Below are positions 32,836-44,399 of a stretch of 64,000 nucleotides of DNA, piece after piece. Below the pieces are notes generated by a model, which did not search any database, was not told the DNA's origin, and worked only from the letters and a program-made list of their open reading frames with translations. Both the position numbers and the translations under genes were made by a program. The DNA comes from Antedon mediterranea. Taxonomy: Eukaryota > Echinodermata > Crinoidea > Comatulida > Antedonidae. How positions within the stretch are numbered: position 1 is the first letter of the stretch; every line of letters begins with the position of its first letter. The DNA is taken from the NCBI RefSeq assembly GCF_964355755.1, contig NC_092673.1, positions 14,513,001-14,577,000 of the forward strand, read 5' to 3'.

Positions 32836-33933
32836 GTAAAATTAAAAATTATACATTCCCTGTGATAGTACCGTACTTTAATATTTATTATATAAAAAAG
32901 TGTGTTTATTTAACCTCATTCGAAGAATTTCAATGCATTATTTTCCCGTGTAATTGGGACAGGCCTGACACCATGTGACTTCAAGGCACTAAAATACCAT
33001 TGAGGCTCTCGGAATTTTCCAAAAATTATTTTTAAAATGGACAAAACAGATATTTTTCATGGTATATGGGTTGTTACTATTAAATATTCGAATCATAAAG
33101 GCCTCATATCGGGATAGATAGAGTTTTTTTAGCACTTAAAATTAATATTTTTCTTAGTAACAAGCACATGGTATGTGGAACTATATTATCTTGGTGTAGG
33201 AATAAAATACATTTTGAGATCATAAGAGGCTCAACTACAAAAATAAGGTTGAAAATGGTAGGTCATTGAGCCTTCCGAGGGTTTCGTAGTAAACAAAAGC
33301 TATACGCGCTAGGCAATAACGATCTTTTAACCACTATATTCACATTTTTGGTTGAATGAAATGGAAATAAAAAATACTTGATCTTATAGAATAATAGGTA
33401 AATGAATATTTACTCAAAAGGATATTTTTATAATTAATTTATTTTCAGAATAATTACCTAATAAAAAGTGTTTACCAAAGTAAAAATCTTCATAAAAAAA
33501 TGGAAGTTAGCAACCCTGCTATTAGGAAAATCCTACAATTGACATGCTGAGACTACATCATCCAAGCAGAATTGTTTGTCTGGTAAAAAACTTTGCATAT
33601 TCAGGTGTGTTTCATATATTTGAGCAAATTGATTAGCTGCAAAAAATAATGTTTAATAGGAGTGCTTATCAATTCAGATACAGTATTACATTTTCTGCAA
33701 AGTAGAAACATTTCTTGAATTTGCGTTTTATTAATGTGTATCATTTCCATTTTGTAGTTTTGTAGAACTTTTGTGAACCACTTTGGAAATCAATATATTT
33801 GTATAAATAATAATTAATTATGCAAAAAGTGCTCAACAAATTTTCTGTTGAGCAAGAAAGTTTCCAATCGAATACGACAATTGTTTCCTTTTTTATAATC
33901 TGTTAACAGACATGACAATATTATTGGTACAGA

Positions 33934-36510
33934 TATAAAGACTCGGAAAAAAAGAAGACCTGCTGCAAAGACAACTTGGTTCCAAGATGTCCTGGGTAGT
34001 CAGTGTGTTGCAAAGAAGTTGGGCCTTTGTGTCATCGATACAGGACACACATCTACCAATACATGGTATCACTGTGTTTGTGCTGGTGTGGCCAGCAATG
34101 TTGTCAAGAAAGAAGTGGATTTTGTTTGTTGTCTATGTAGACAAGGATTTTGAGAAGGTTTAAATTATATTCTTTCTTTTCAATAATTTATGTATGATTT
34201 TAAATTCTTTTTTCTGTAAAAATATTATTTTACATTTGTTTTCAGCTTCTTACAATGGCCTCCCTTTTCAAAAAGAAAAGAGTCAACTGCTAGAAGCAAA
34301 TCTGTAAATCTAAAAATGACAGACATCAATTCAACAAACCTTAATGCTGGAATAAGCAGTGCCATTGTGGATTCTTATGTAAGGTAGGGAAGTGCTCATT
34401 TTCGAAACATGATCTCATTATCATGGTACTGAAAGTTTTTTGTTATTTGTTTTGTAAATGGTAATAAATGTGTCGTGTAGCACTATGTAAATTGTATATA
34501 ACAATACTGTCAAATGATTAGTTAGCAAGAGTCCGAGATAATAGAAAATGCGACTCTATGACACAAACGTGTTCGAACGTCGATGTTTTTGCATGACACA
34601 AACGCGCTACAACCGCTCCGGGTCCGTTTGGAAAGGCGTGTCGGGAACGTGGTCTTTCTCATGAATATTAAATTAGATGCACTAATTAGAACGGTTGATT
34701 GTCAAACACGTGTCAACAACGGTCAAAATTGAAACACGTTCTTGTTGTTTGAAATAATTTACCGAAAGCTACGAAATCCAGCAGTTGTGTTAGCAAAAGA
34801 ACCCTTAGTCGACGCACACATGAAACTTTAAAAAAAAAACAAACACAACCTTTTTTTTTTTGTGTTTTTGCTGAATTAATTAAATTTCTTTAAGGAGCAA
34901 AAAAATCTGTCTCTTTTTTTTTGGAGACTACGAGTTTTTGTTACGGGTGTATAAGCTCAATGGATCAAATGGTAAGATACAGTATCTTTTTAATATGCAT
35001 TTAAATGAGGCGATGTGCCAAAAGACCACAGGTCTATAAACACACTGTACGAATACTTTCAATTATTCGAAGCTTCTGGAATTGCAAACTCCAAGGAGTT
35101 AATCAGAAAAACAATGGTGCCATTTGACATCGATCATGTAGGAGATATATATTTTTGGTTAAATATTGTTGTCATAGTTATGCACTGAGTTATCAATTGT
35201 ATGACCTACCATATGAACACAGCCTTTGGGTGACCATGACACACAATATATCACAATACAGTCTGAAATGTATTAATAATAAAGTAATGCTAATTAGTAC
35301 TAATATAAAATCTTGAGGTTACATTTGAAAATGTGTTATTATTGCAGGTAAATGTATCAAGCCTCTATATTTCTTTGGGAGAAAAAAAATTGTATGACCT
35401 CTTAGAAAATGAAATGCACTCATTGGATTCCGAGATCTTCAGGTTGCGGCGTCAAAAATGTTGACCAAATTATTGTAGAGCAGGCTGCAACAAATTCAGC
35501 GTTGATCAAACAGATATCGGATATGCAAGCACAAATTTCTCACAATGAAGATGAAATTTCACTGGTATGTTAAGTACTAATAATATTATACTTTTTCTGG
35601 ATGCATAATTAATTATTCAAAAATAGTTTACACAGATTATGTATATTTTTTAGGAAACAAAATTGAACAAATACTTGAAATAGAGTTCTCCAACAAAACA
35701 ACATTCCTCGTCAAGCCTATCATGGGAAGGCCTTTGTAGGCACCTATGTACACAAGTGTTGCCAGGTGATTAAAAAAATAAACACTACACCATCTACTTA
35801 AGATAGTATACAGTAGCTTAATTCAAATTTAGTAATACTGTAATAATAAAAAGTAAGTGTTGTATGTTGTAATGTTTTAATATTCGGAAAATATTGTTCA
35901 CAGGTTGATATTATTCAACAACTAACAACTGCATCAAACCGGATTGTAGAGGAACAAATCTTAGATATCCAAATTGATCATCTTGGAAAATTACAAGCAA
36001 ACCTTATGGAACTTTTTACATCTTCCAACAATTTTCAAAAATACACAAGGCAATAAACCATACCAATACAATGACTGAGAATGAAATTGATATTGTTGGT
36101 AAGAAAAAAATGTTAACTATAAAATATCTAGTTATAAAATCTGAATTGAGTTTCCATCACTCAGCTGCTTAAGTAATGGACTTATTGAAAAATTAATTAA
36201 ATATTAATTTAATTACAGGTTCAAATATATCAGACAATTGCAGAAAATTGGAGATAAACATACCTCCAAAATTGCATCGAATTTCATGTTGTGGAATTTT
36301 TAAAGCGATGGAATGTTGGAATCAGTTTGTTAAATAAGCAGGGGGTGAACTTATTCGCTTGTCATTCAACAAAAAAAGAAGTCTGTATGGTGTCAAGTCA
36401 GCTCTGGCAAAAACCATGTCAGTGATGAAGAATCAATTAATTCTTACACAAGCTGAAGTACATGAAGCAAAGATAAAACATGCTGTGAAAAGGAAGAGCA
36501 AGATACAAAT
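33934..36510 (+). pseudogene. RAG1/Transib-like transposase remnant (copy D)
   Basis: Blocks of the same family as copies A and B: a PHD-like end NTWYHCVCAGV...FVCCLC at about 34050-34147; FGDYEFLLRVYKLNGSNGK at about 34918-34974 ending at a GT donor; a coiled coil (ALIKQISDMQAQISHNEDEI) before 35570; RQAYHGKAFVGTYVHKCC near 35715-35760; and PPKLHRISC, AGGELIRLSFN and MSVMKNQLIL between 36268 and 36440. The putative catalytic Glu is in AGGELI, and a stop precedes it where SEQ is expected. No GDKGG exon was found. The PHD-like segment precedes GDYE here, whereas it follows it in copy B, so the locus may combine two elements. Confidence 0.6.
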
Positions 36511-36652
36511 TGTCACAAACTAGGTCACTGCAATCCCTGAAAAGAAATATGGCAGATTTTGATGATGCAGGGGCTAAAAAAGATATGTAAATGGATGCGT
36601 CACAAAGTGTGATCAGGGAACCAATGATCGAAATTGACCAGGTTACTAATGC

Positions 36653-36655
<3 letters not shown>

Positions 36656-36689
<34 letters not shown>

Positions 36690-36690
36690 T
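36656..36690. repeat. (TA)n microsatellite
   Basis: Alternating TA run of about 34 bp. Confidence 0.95.
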
Positions 36691-37075
36691 TAATGTAAGT
36701 TAAATTTAATTGTTTTATTGGGATTTTAGATGAAACGATCAAAAGCCTTTCCTATCAATACAAAATTGAAGAAAGAACGGCGTCACAAACTGAACTGAAC
36801 TGAACTGAAGCCCTTACAATTGTCTTGAAAGATAGATATTTGAAGGTAAAAATAATGATTTTATAAATTTCATACAAAATGCTAATATTTTAATATCAAC
36901 CTCATCCATGCTAAAATCTTTCTTCTCACTCTTTCGCAAGGATATCGACGAGGCTAATCCCTCCAGTATTTCAATTTCCCAGATCTTCTCTTTGTTTACG
37001 AACGGAAATTTTTCTTTTCTTGGTTCGGGCTTTTGCGTTAGTTCAAACAATCCAAACACTGATAGCTGAAGCTGA

Positions 37076-37470
37076 ATGGAAGGACGTAGCAGCCAGCGAA
37101 CAGTGGATCCGAATTTTTTAATTTTTAGCGTCATTTTACTAGCACTTTATGTAGACATAGGAGCCAGTGGAAGAACTGGGGAAGCTGGAGTGTTTTCAGC
37201 TTCTTCTCTAAAAGGATCATTGGATAAGGACAATTTAAATTTTCCAGGCGCCAAAGATATTAATGGTCCTGTACAGTATCACATAATTGGCGATGATGCA
37301 TTTCCAATGTCTACTAGAATCATGAAACCTTTTCCTCACAGAAATCTGAACCATGATAAGCGCATATTTAATTATCGTTTGTCTAGAGCAGGATGCGTGG
37401 AAAAAATGCCTTTGGTATACTTGCCAACAGATTCAGAGTACAATTAATTTAGTGTTAGGCATTACAGCTG
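37076..37470 (+). pseudogene. HARBI1-like transposase remnant 3
   Basis: Frame 37076-37447 reads FSVILLALYVDIGASGRTGE, VFSASSLKGSLDKDNLNFPG, QYHIIGDDAFPMSTRIMKPF and HDKRIFNYRLSRAG. About eight residues that normally hold the first catalytic Asp are deleted between LLAL and YVDIGASGR. The second Asp (GDDAFP) is intact. After SRAGCVE, extra A residues in an A-run shift the frame; the other frame then reads AFGILANRF, the expected continuation. The element is therefore recent but disabled. Confidence 0.85.
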
Positions 37471-37659
37471 ATGAATCGCGACAAGAACCAGTTCTATAGG
37501 CCTTGCTCCAAATTGTCAAAAAAATACAAGTCAACAGGCTAAAGTCCAGAGACAAAATGTAGCTAATTTTTTTACTTCAAATAGGTCCTTGTCATGGCAA
37601 GAGAAGGCAATACACTAATCTTACCATTTCCAAATTTGACATTGTCTTTTAGCAACATA

Positions 37660-38120
37660 TGGTGCCATGAATTTTAGCTTCTCCAACAGCCATTTTGAAT
37701 GCTTTAGTGTTTTCCCGTTCAGATCCACTAGACAATTTGGTCGACTTTGTAAACGATTTCCTTAATTGTCTCATTTTTGTTTTCAGTCTCAACTGAAAAA
37801 AAAATTAATTTTAAACATTAATTGATTATTAATTGTATGTTAGTTTCAATGATATTCACCATTAAGTGTTTTTGTTGATTTACATTGTTTATATTTGTAA
37901 GTATACATTCCATTCCTACATGATCCATTTTGATGGAAAACCGGCATCATAATTACCAGAAAAAGTTTGCGAATACTGTTACAATTTAACTGTGTCAATA
38001 GACTTTAAAACTATGAATTTGTATAATTACCAGATTTATTACATTTTTCCGCAATGAACTCCAATGTCTGCTGATGCTTGTACGCTGTTCTGAATTCAAA
38101 AACCATCGTTTTCAACAAAG
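37660..38120 (-). CDS. exons of a MADF/Myb-like Harbinger partner protein
   Basis: Minus-strand exon around 38110-38030 reads LLKTMVFEFRTAYKHQQTLE and EFIAEKCNKS before a GTAATT donor. A second segment, about 37795-37660 after a TTTTTTTTCAG acceptor, reads LRLKTKMRQLRKSFTKSTKL and FKMAVGEAKIHG. The second resembles the middle of MADF domains. It is convergent with transposase remnant 3, the usual two-gene pairing of Harbinger elements. Joined phases were not verified. Confidence 0.35.
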
Positions 38121-38389
38121 TTACGTTTTCTCTGATGACCCGCTAATCAGTCACATGTGAAGTGTCATCATGAAAAGACATGTAAAGAGGAGGAGTCAAG
38201 AGTTTGGCTTCACGCGCGCGTGCCATGCAAAGACACGCATATCATGCATGCTTCAATTTTCATCATGCCATTCATTTTTATCCCGCGCGGACACTGTACT
38301 TTTTTGTCAAGGACACAACTTTCTTTTTTACTGCTGGGAAGACGTCATTGAAGCAATAGCAATTCAAGTAGGCCTATCATTCATTTGTT

Positions 38390-38690
38390 TCTGCAAGTTA
38401 ATTTGTTATGGAAAAAAGTCGATCTAATCATCCGTTTATACCTGCAGATAGACATTACGATCTCAAACTTTCACGTAATTTTTGGTTTTGAATGTCTGAA
38501 TAAAGTTCATATGAAAACCATTAATAACATTATAAATATTACTAAACTAGGTATCTCTAAATTTGTATATGGTAATATTAACGATATCTCTCAGATTGTA
38601 TACTTTGAACTAAGAATACGCAAATATCCAAGCGAAATAATGAATAGAATCTTCAATAAAAGATTACCTGACATTTTTGTTCGATGATAT
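38390..38690 (+). pseudogene. possible LINE RT C-terminal fragment
   Basis: A frame to 38687 reads NFHVIFGFECLNKVHMKTIN, NIINITKLGISKFVYGN and YFELRIRKYPSEIMNRIFN. The pattern resembles the end of L2/CR1 type polymerases (a hydrophobic 'ITKxxI' segment and a charged tail). A TG/TA-rich microsatellite follows at 38720-38880. Identification is tentative. Confidence 0.3.
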
Positions 38691-38914
38691 TTGTGTATAG
38701 CCTATTTCTTCATAAAACCTTAATTTGGTATGCTTATGTATGTATACGCATGTGTATATGTGGGTATAGATATATATGTGTATAAGTGTTTGGTACGTTT
38801 GTATGTATGATGTACTTGTATATATATATACACATATGTATGTGTATATGTATATCGACCTATATGTGTTTATGTATGTCTAATTTAAAAAGAAATTATG
38901 AATGTAAACAAAGA

Positions 38915-39235
38915 AAGAAACACATTTTAATTTGTATTTATTTTCAAGCAAAGCAAGAATTAAAAAGAGAAAAACATTTTTGTTAATTGATAATGTATTT
39001 ATAAAAAAAAAAAAGTATATTAAAGAAAGGAAATGAATTAATGATGACATGTATAAAAATTAATTAAAGATAAAAACGCATCTTAGTTGTATTTATGAAA
39101 AAATTGTTCAAAGAGTAAAAAAAACTGTTAATTGATAACGCATTATAAAATGAAGAAAATGCATTAACGTTAACTTGTGTAAAAATTAATTAAAGATAAA
39201 AACGCAGTTAAGTTGTATTTACTTTCAAGAACAAA
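38915..39235. repeat. AT-rich tandem repeat, about 150 bp
   Basis: Two full and one partial diverged unit share GTTAATTGATAA, AAAAATTAATTAAAGATAAA and AACGCA. No gene is seen. Confidence 0.65.
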
Positions 39236-40014
39236 CAAATAACAAAATTGCAATTGCATAAATATATATTACAGTTTTTATATGATGTTTGTTTGAAATA
39301 AAAGTGGGATGGTCCCACAAAAAAAAAAAAAAAAAGTTAATTTGTTTAAAATTTACAATGTCGGTACTGGTCCATTGAACAGAAACGAATCAAACCAGCA
39401 TATTACATGATTCAATGGTTCAGAAAAGACTGACAGATCCAACACAACTTGGTTGGTGACCCACCCCAGATAGGTCTAGGCTAAGCATGGATGGAAGGCA
39501 TCCTGCAAAGGTAGTCGCAATAAATGGTAGGTAAAATCTAAAAAATACCCAAGGCCTATATATTTTAGAAATGTTAGGATTGAATTAATAGTTTTATTTG
39601 TAACATCTGTAGTTATTGTTATTATGAACTAACGTGAACATTGTTTTATATTTTTCCTCCTTGTTTTTAGATATATATTATATATTTTGTTATTGTTAGA
39701 ATGCTCTCACTAACTTTGATAATGACATTTTTATCTTTTTTTATGTCTTTTCAGATTTCGTTTGTAAACAATATACTAGTATGACGTCTTCAATGGTACG
39801 CAGCAAAATGACGCTTAAGTGCAAAGACACTAGACATAGTGTAAAACGAATGGAACAAGAAATTTAAAACTATCATTGTTATTCTCGGGAATTTTAAAGG
39901 TTTTTCGCACCGCTTCTTGAGGCAGTTTCTTTATTATACGTATAAACTTGAAAATGTCTGTTGTATTCTATATTTACTGCCAACGTGATGTTGAATGTGT
40001 ATAGTATGTGATGT

Positions 40015-40230
40015 GACTTCTCTGTGAATATTCTGTGTTGACAGTGTGATCTTTTTGTGACCACTCTGTGCTGACAGTGTGATTACTCTGTGTTGACTGT
40101 GTACTGACAGTCATCACTGTGTGATCTTTTTGTGACCTCTCTGTGTAGACTGTATGCTAACCCTGTGTTGACAGTATATACACTCTGTGTTGAAACTGTG
40201 ATGACTATGTGTTCCACTCAGTGCAAATAT
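40015..40230. repeat. minisatellite of about 30 bp
   Basis: Imperfect units built from CTCTGTGTTGACAGTGTGAT and TTTTTGTGACC. A short frame through it is not regarded as a gene. Confidence 0.7.
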
Positions 40231-40659
40231 CACGAATTACTCTACTTACCTACTACTACTACAGTACTAATACTACTAGGCATACTACTACTAGTAAATA
40301 TTTACCTGTTTAAGTATTGAACTTGTTAACTTCCAAAAATGGTAAACATTTAGTGTTATGTTTCCGCGACCTTCCGTACCATTGTGTGTAAATATTTTTG
40401 AAAATTTTTGAAAATTTTTGTAGTTTTTAACATTTTTTAAATTTGTAAAAATTTTTTAAAACTTTTACATTTTTATAATGCAGGCCTATATCAATATTCT
40501 GATGTTTTCAGTTAAACTTGTTTTTAACATTTTAAATATATATTTATTGTTCTTATAATAAGTGATATTTAATTGTAATTTTGTTTTAATATTTTGATTA
40601 TTTTGAATTTCAATCTTTCGTTTGATTGCAATAAAGTTCTATTCGTATCGTATTCGTAA

Positions 40660-40890
40660 CTTGGCACGATCAACATATTCCGGAAGCAGAGTTTTGGGTG
40701 AAACTTGGAGGTGACAAGGGAGGCGGGTCATTCAAACAATGATCCAAATCACACATGTTGCACACCCAAATTCACTCCAATATACAATTGTCAGTTGTTT
40801 TGAGGCAATGTACAATTCTCATAATCTCAATACGGGATTGATTCGTCTGCTGCCTCAGGTGGATAAACTCCAAAAGTCTGTCATCAGGTA
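40660..40890 (+). pseudogene. RAG1/Transib-like transposase exon (copy C)
   Basis: Reads EAEFWVKLGGDKGGGSFKQ and, after a one-base frameshift, IQITHVAHPNSLQYTIVSCF and SHNLNTGLIRLLPQVDKLQK up to a GT donor-like site near 40889. It matches the first-Asp exon of copies A and B (GDKGG...HPNS). No GDYE or SEQGxES exon was recognised downstream, although 41000-42500 contains unassigned frames. Confidence 0.65.
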
Positions 40891-40999
40891 AATATTTTTT
40901 ATACTTCCCTATTAATATTCATAATTGCCTTAACAAAATTTAATAAAAAATAGAATGATTTTATTTTTTATTAAAATGGGTTTTTTCCCCCTTATACAA

Positions 41000-43160
41000 C
41001 ATTACAGAATTCAAGTCAGGAAAGTAGTCAGTCTCTTCATATCAGGTGACTATAAAATATATAGATATATGGATTGACCAGAGGACAGCGATTGATGGAT
41101 TTTGATGGATTGAGTATAATTTTGTTAAAAAATATTTCTTCTATATTAATTATGGATTCGGATCGCAAAGTGAATTTCAGACACTTATTTAGTGATGTAG
41201 AGAAAGTCGACTGTCCTTTATTTTTCGAAAATTGTGTTAATTGCAAGAGGGTTGACCGATAAGGTAAACAACATTTTTAAAATCAAACCATCTTATGGCA
41301 ATTGGGCCCATATGTTGGTCCAAACACCCGCAAAGGGCCAATGGTCTGCAACACTGAAATCCGAAAAGTTAACAAGAACGACAATAATTTAAGTGAAGAC
41401 TGTAGGGAGCTGACAGAAGAAAGGTTATTGGAAATGCTAGTTAAAATATGGGGATCTTCGAGCGAAATTTTGACAACACTGTACTCATGGTGTTTGTAGG
41501 GCATCAAGTTTGTCATTAGAGCAGAGAGCCCAAGAGACAAATTCAGTTCATGGAATACCAGCCTAATGTTGCTATGGATATGGCAAACATGAAAAAAAAA
41601 TGTAATTTAAAGCCAGAGAATCGTTTTTGGATAAAATAATTCGTTTTCTACAGAAGTGAATAACTTTATTAAACCTACAAAATGGCATATTCAAAGTCTG
41701 AAAATACAATGTTTTTTATTTGAAAGAGGAATTAGAACCAGATCAGAAGGTGTTGCTGTGACATGATTTAACATTTGTTGCGCGTGTTTAGAATTGTCTT
41801 CTTGAATAAGGGCATAAGGAATTGTAATTTAATTAAGTATTTTAAATGTTGTAACACCTACAATACCATTCTATATTAAAGCATCTAAATATCAAGAATG
41901 GCTAATTCATTTTTCCATTCCAGTATTACATGGAGTCATGCCTGAGGACTTTTTTCAACATTATACATTGCTGGTTAATGGAATATGAAAACGCTTTTGT
42001 AGTTTATTTCCTGATATATACTGTATATAAATTTTGAATTTAAAAGAATCAAGTAGGCCTATCTCGTCTTCTGGATGGGACCTATTAAAAAAAGAGTAGG
42101 CGATCGTTTCCTGGTGTGCTGATCTGGTAGGCCCTGCCGTAGGTCCATAGATGGCCTAATCCGATTTTGACACATCTCAGATGTTTGTGGAATATATGGC
42201 CCCTTATATGAGTGCTCATGCTTGGGGTTTTTAAATAAATGAATGCCAAATGTGATGATGTGCAGGTTGGGGAGGACAGGCAATATGGTCACGATTTTTC
42301 TCTTCCATGTGTAATCAACATTCAAACAGATCCTGTGGGCGATTCACATTATAACCCAGAACTAATTAATCTGGAACATACAGGTACTGGACACCATAGT
42401 AGTAGAGAGGCCATTGATGTTCAAGGCAAACTATCCACATTGTTTGATTCAGAAGCTGAAAGAGTTACATGGCAAGACCATGTTTGTTTTGGCCATGCAA
42501 ATTAAACAAACAAAATGAACATTTCATATAATACTAATAATTTTAATCACTTTAAAATGTAAAGTAGAAGCATGCTATAGTCATGGATGTAGCATCTGCT
42601 TACATGTGTTGTGTCAACACCTCCAAGAAGCATCAAAAGCAAAGTATATCTTAACACATTACATAAGTTGTCCTTAATTTATCATCTGCTGGCACCTTTA
42701 AAGTATTCATCTACAGTTGACAGATGTAAGGTTCTTTTATTGAACTATCTAAAGTGGATGAAACATTACCAGTAGCCTACTTTTAAAATGGGAGGTATAT
42801 TCATATGTCAGTATATGACGGTGAACTCCAAGACTATGCAAAGTTCAAACGTGTTATTTGTACTGGAAACAAATTTGAAAGTAATTGATTGCAAATGGTG
42901 TAAATGGAAAATCTCCCGCATACACAAAGGTATGTGTCAAGAAAATGTAATCTGCAACAACATAGATGAACAGCATTCCAAGCAGTCAAAGGTAGAAGAG
43001 GGGGTTAAATGCTGTAGAAGTGTTTATTAAGAACCTCTCTTAGAAAAAGTACAAAATAAAAGTCATAAGATCTGGAAGACAGCATCATGTTGCTATTGGC
43101 AGCTTTGTAAACCAACTAAAAGACACTTTAAGAATACATGTGGAAAATAATAATAAATCT
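41000..43160. other. region with unassigned frames
   Basis: Short frames, such as 41302-41499 (LSEDCRELTEERLLEMLVKI) and 42239-42505 (DVQVGEDRQYGHDFSLP), have protein-like composition but match nothing I know. Splice signals do not connect them convincingly. They may be decayed downstream exons of copy C or another element. Confidence 0.3.
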
Positions 43161-43162
43161 TT

Positions 43163-44395
43163 TTTACATTTTGGCAAAAAGAAGTTGAACATTGTAAATA
43201 AAGAAAAAATAAGCTATTCACATCAGTCAGAGAGTATCAACAATAAGTTAACTTGGGAAAAAGAAGCTGATCACTCTAAATAAAAAAAAAGATGCTTTTC
43301 AAATCATTCAGAGAGTATCAACAATAAGTTAACTTGGGAAAAGGAAGCTGAACACTGTAAATAAAGAAAAAAGATGCTATTCAAATCAGTCAAAGAGTAT
43401 CAACAATAAGTTAACTTGGCAAAAAGAAGCTGAACATTGTAAATAAAGAAAAAAGATGCTATTCAAATCAGTCAGAGAGTATCAACAATAGGTTAACTTG
43501 GGAAAAAGAAGCTGATCATTGTAAATAAAGAAAAAAGATGCTATTCAAATCAGTCAGAGAGTATCAACAATATGTTAACTTGGGAAAAAGAAGCTGATCA
43601 CTCTAAATAAAAAAAAAGATGCTTTTCAAATCATTCAGAGAGTATCAACAATAAGTTAACTTGGGAAAAGGAAGCTGAACACTGTAAATAAAGAAAAAAG
43701 ATGCTATTCAAATCAGTCAAAGAGTATCAACAATAAGTTAACTTGGCAAAAAGAAGCTGAACATTGTAAATAAAGAAAAAAGATGCTATTCAAATCAGTC
43801 AGAGAGTATCAACAATAGGTTAACTTGGGAAAAAGAAGCTGATCATTGTAAATAAAGAAAAAAGATGCTATTCAAATCAGTCAGAGAGTATCAACAATAA
43901 GTTAACTTGGCAAAAAGAATCTGAACACTGTAAATAAAGGAAAAAGATGCTTTTCAAATCAGTCAGAGAGTATCAACAATAAGTTAACTTGGCAAAAAGA
44001 AGCTGATCATTGTAAATAAAGGAAAAAGATGCTATTCAAATCAGTCAAAGAGTATCAACAATAAGTTAACGTGGCAAAAAGAAGCTGATCATTGTAAATA
44101 AAGGAAAAAGATGCTATTCAAATCAGTCAAAGAGTATCAACAATAAGTTAACGTGGGAAAAAGAAGCTGATCATTGTAAATAAAGGAAAAAGATGCTATT
44201 CAAATCAGTCAAAGAGTATCAACAATAAGTTAACTTGGCAAAAAGAAGCTGATCATTGTAAATAAAGGAAAAAGATGCTATTCAAATCAGTCAAAGAGTA
44301 TCAACAATAAAGTTAACTTGGCAAAAAGAAGCTGAACACTGTAAATAAAGAAAAAAGATGCTATTCAAATCAGTCAGAGAGTATCAACAATAAGT
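43163..44395. repeat. 82-bp satellite array, about 15 units, with higher-order structure
   Basis: Units of 81-82 bp share GAGTATCAACAATAAGTTAA, AAAAAGAAGCTGA and AAAGATGCTATTCAAATCAG. Units 1-4 (43228-43554) recur almost exactly as units 5-8 (43555-43881), with the same diagnostic changes (for example CACTCTAAATAAAAAAAAAG only in units 1 and 5), giving a 327-bp higher-order unit. Later units are more uniform. The first unit, near 43163, is diverged. Confidence 0.92.
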
Positions 44396-44399
44396 TGGA

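Noticed and set aside
43163-44395. CRISPR array
   Set aside because: The units are contiguous tandem repeats without unique spacers, in animal DNA.
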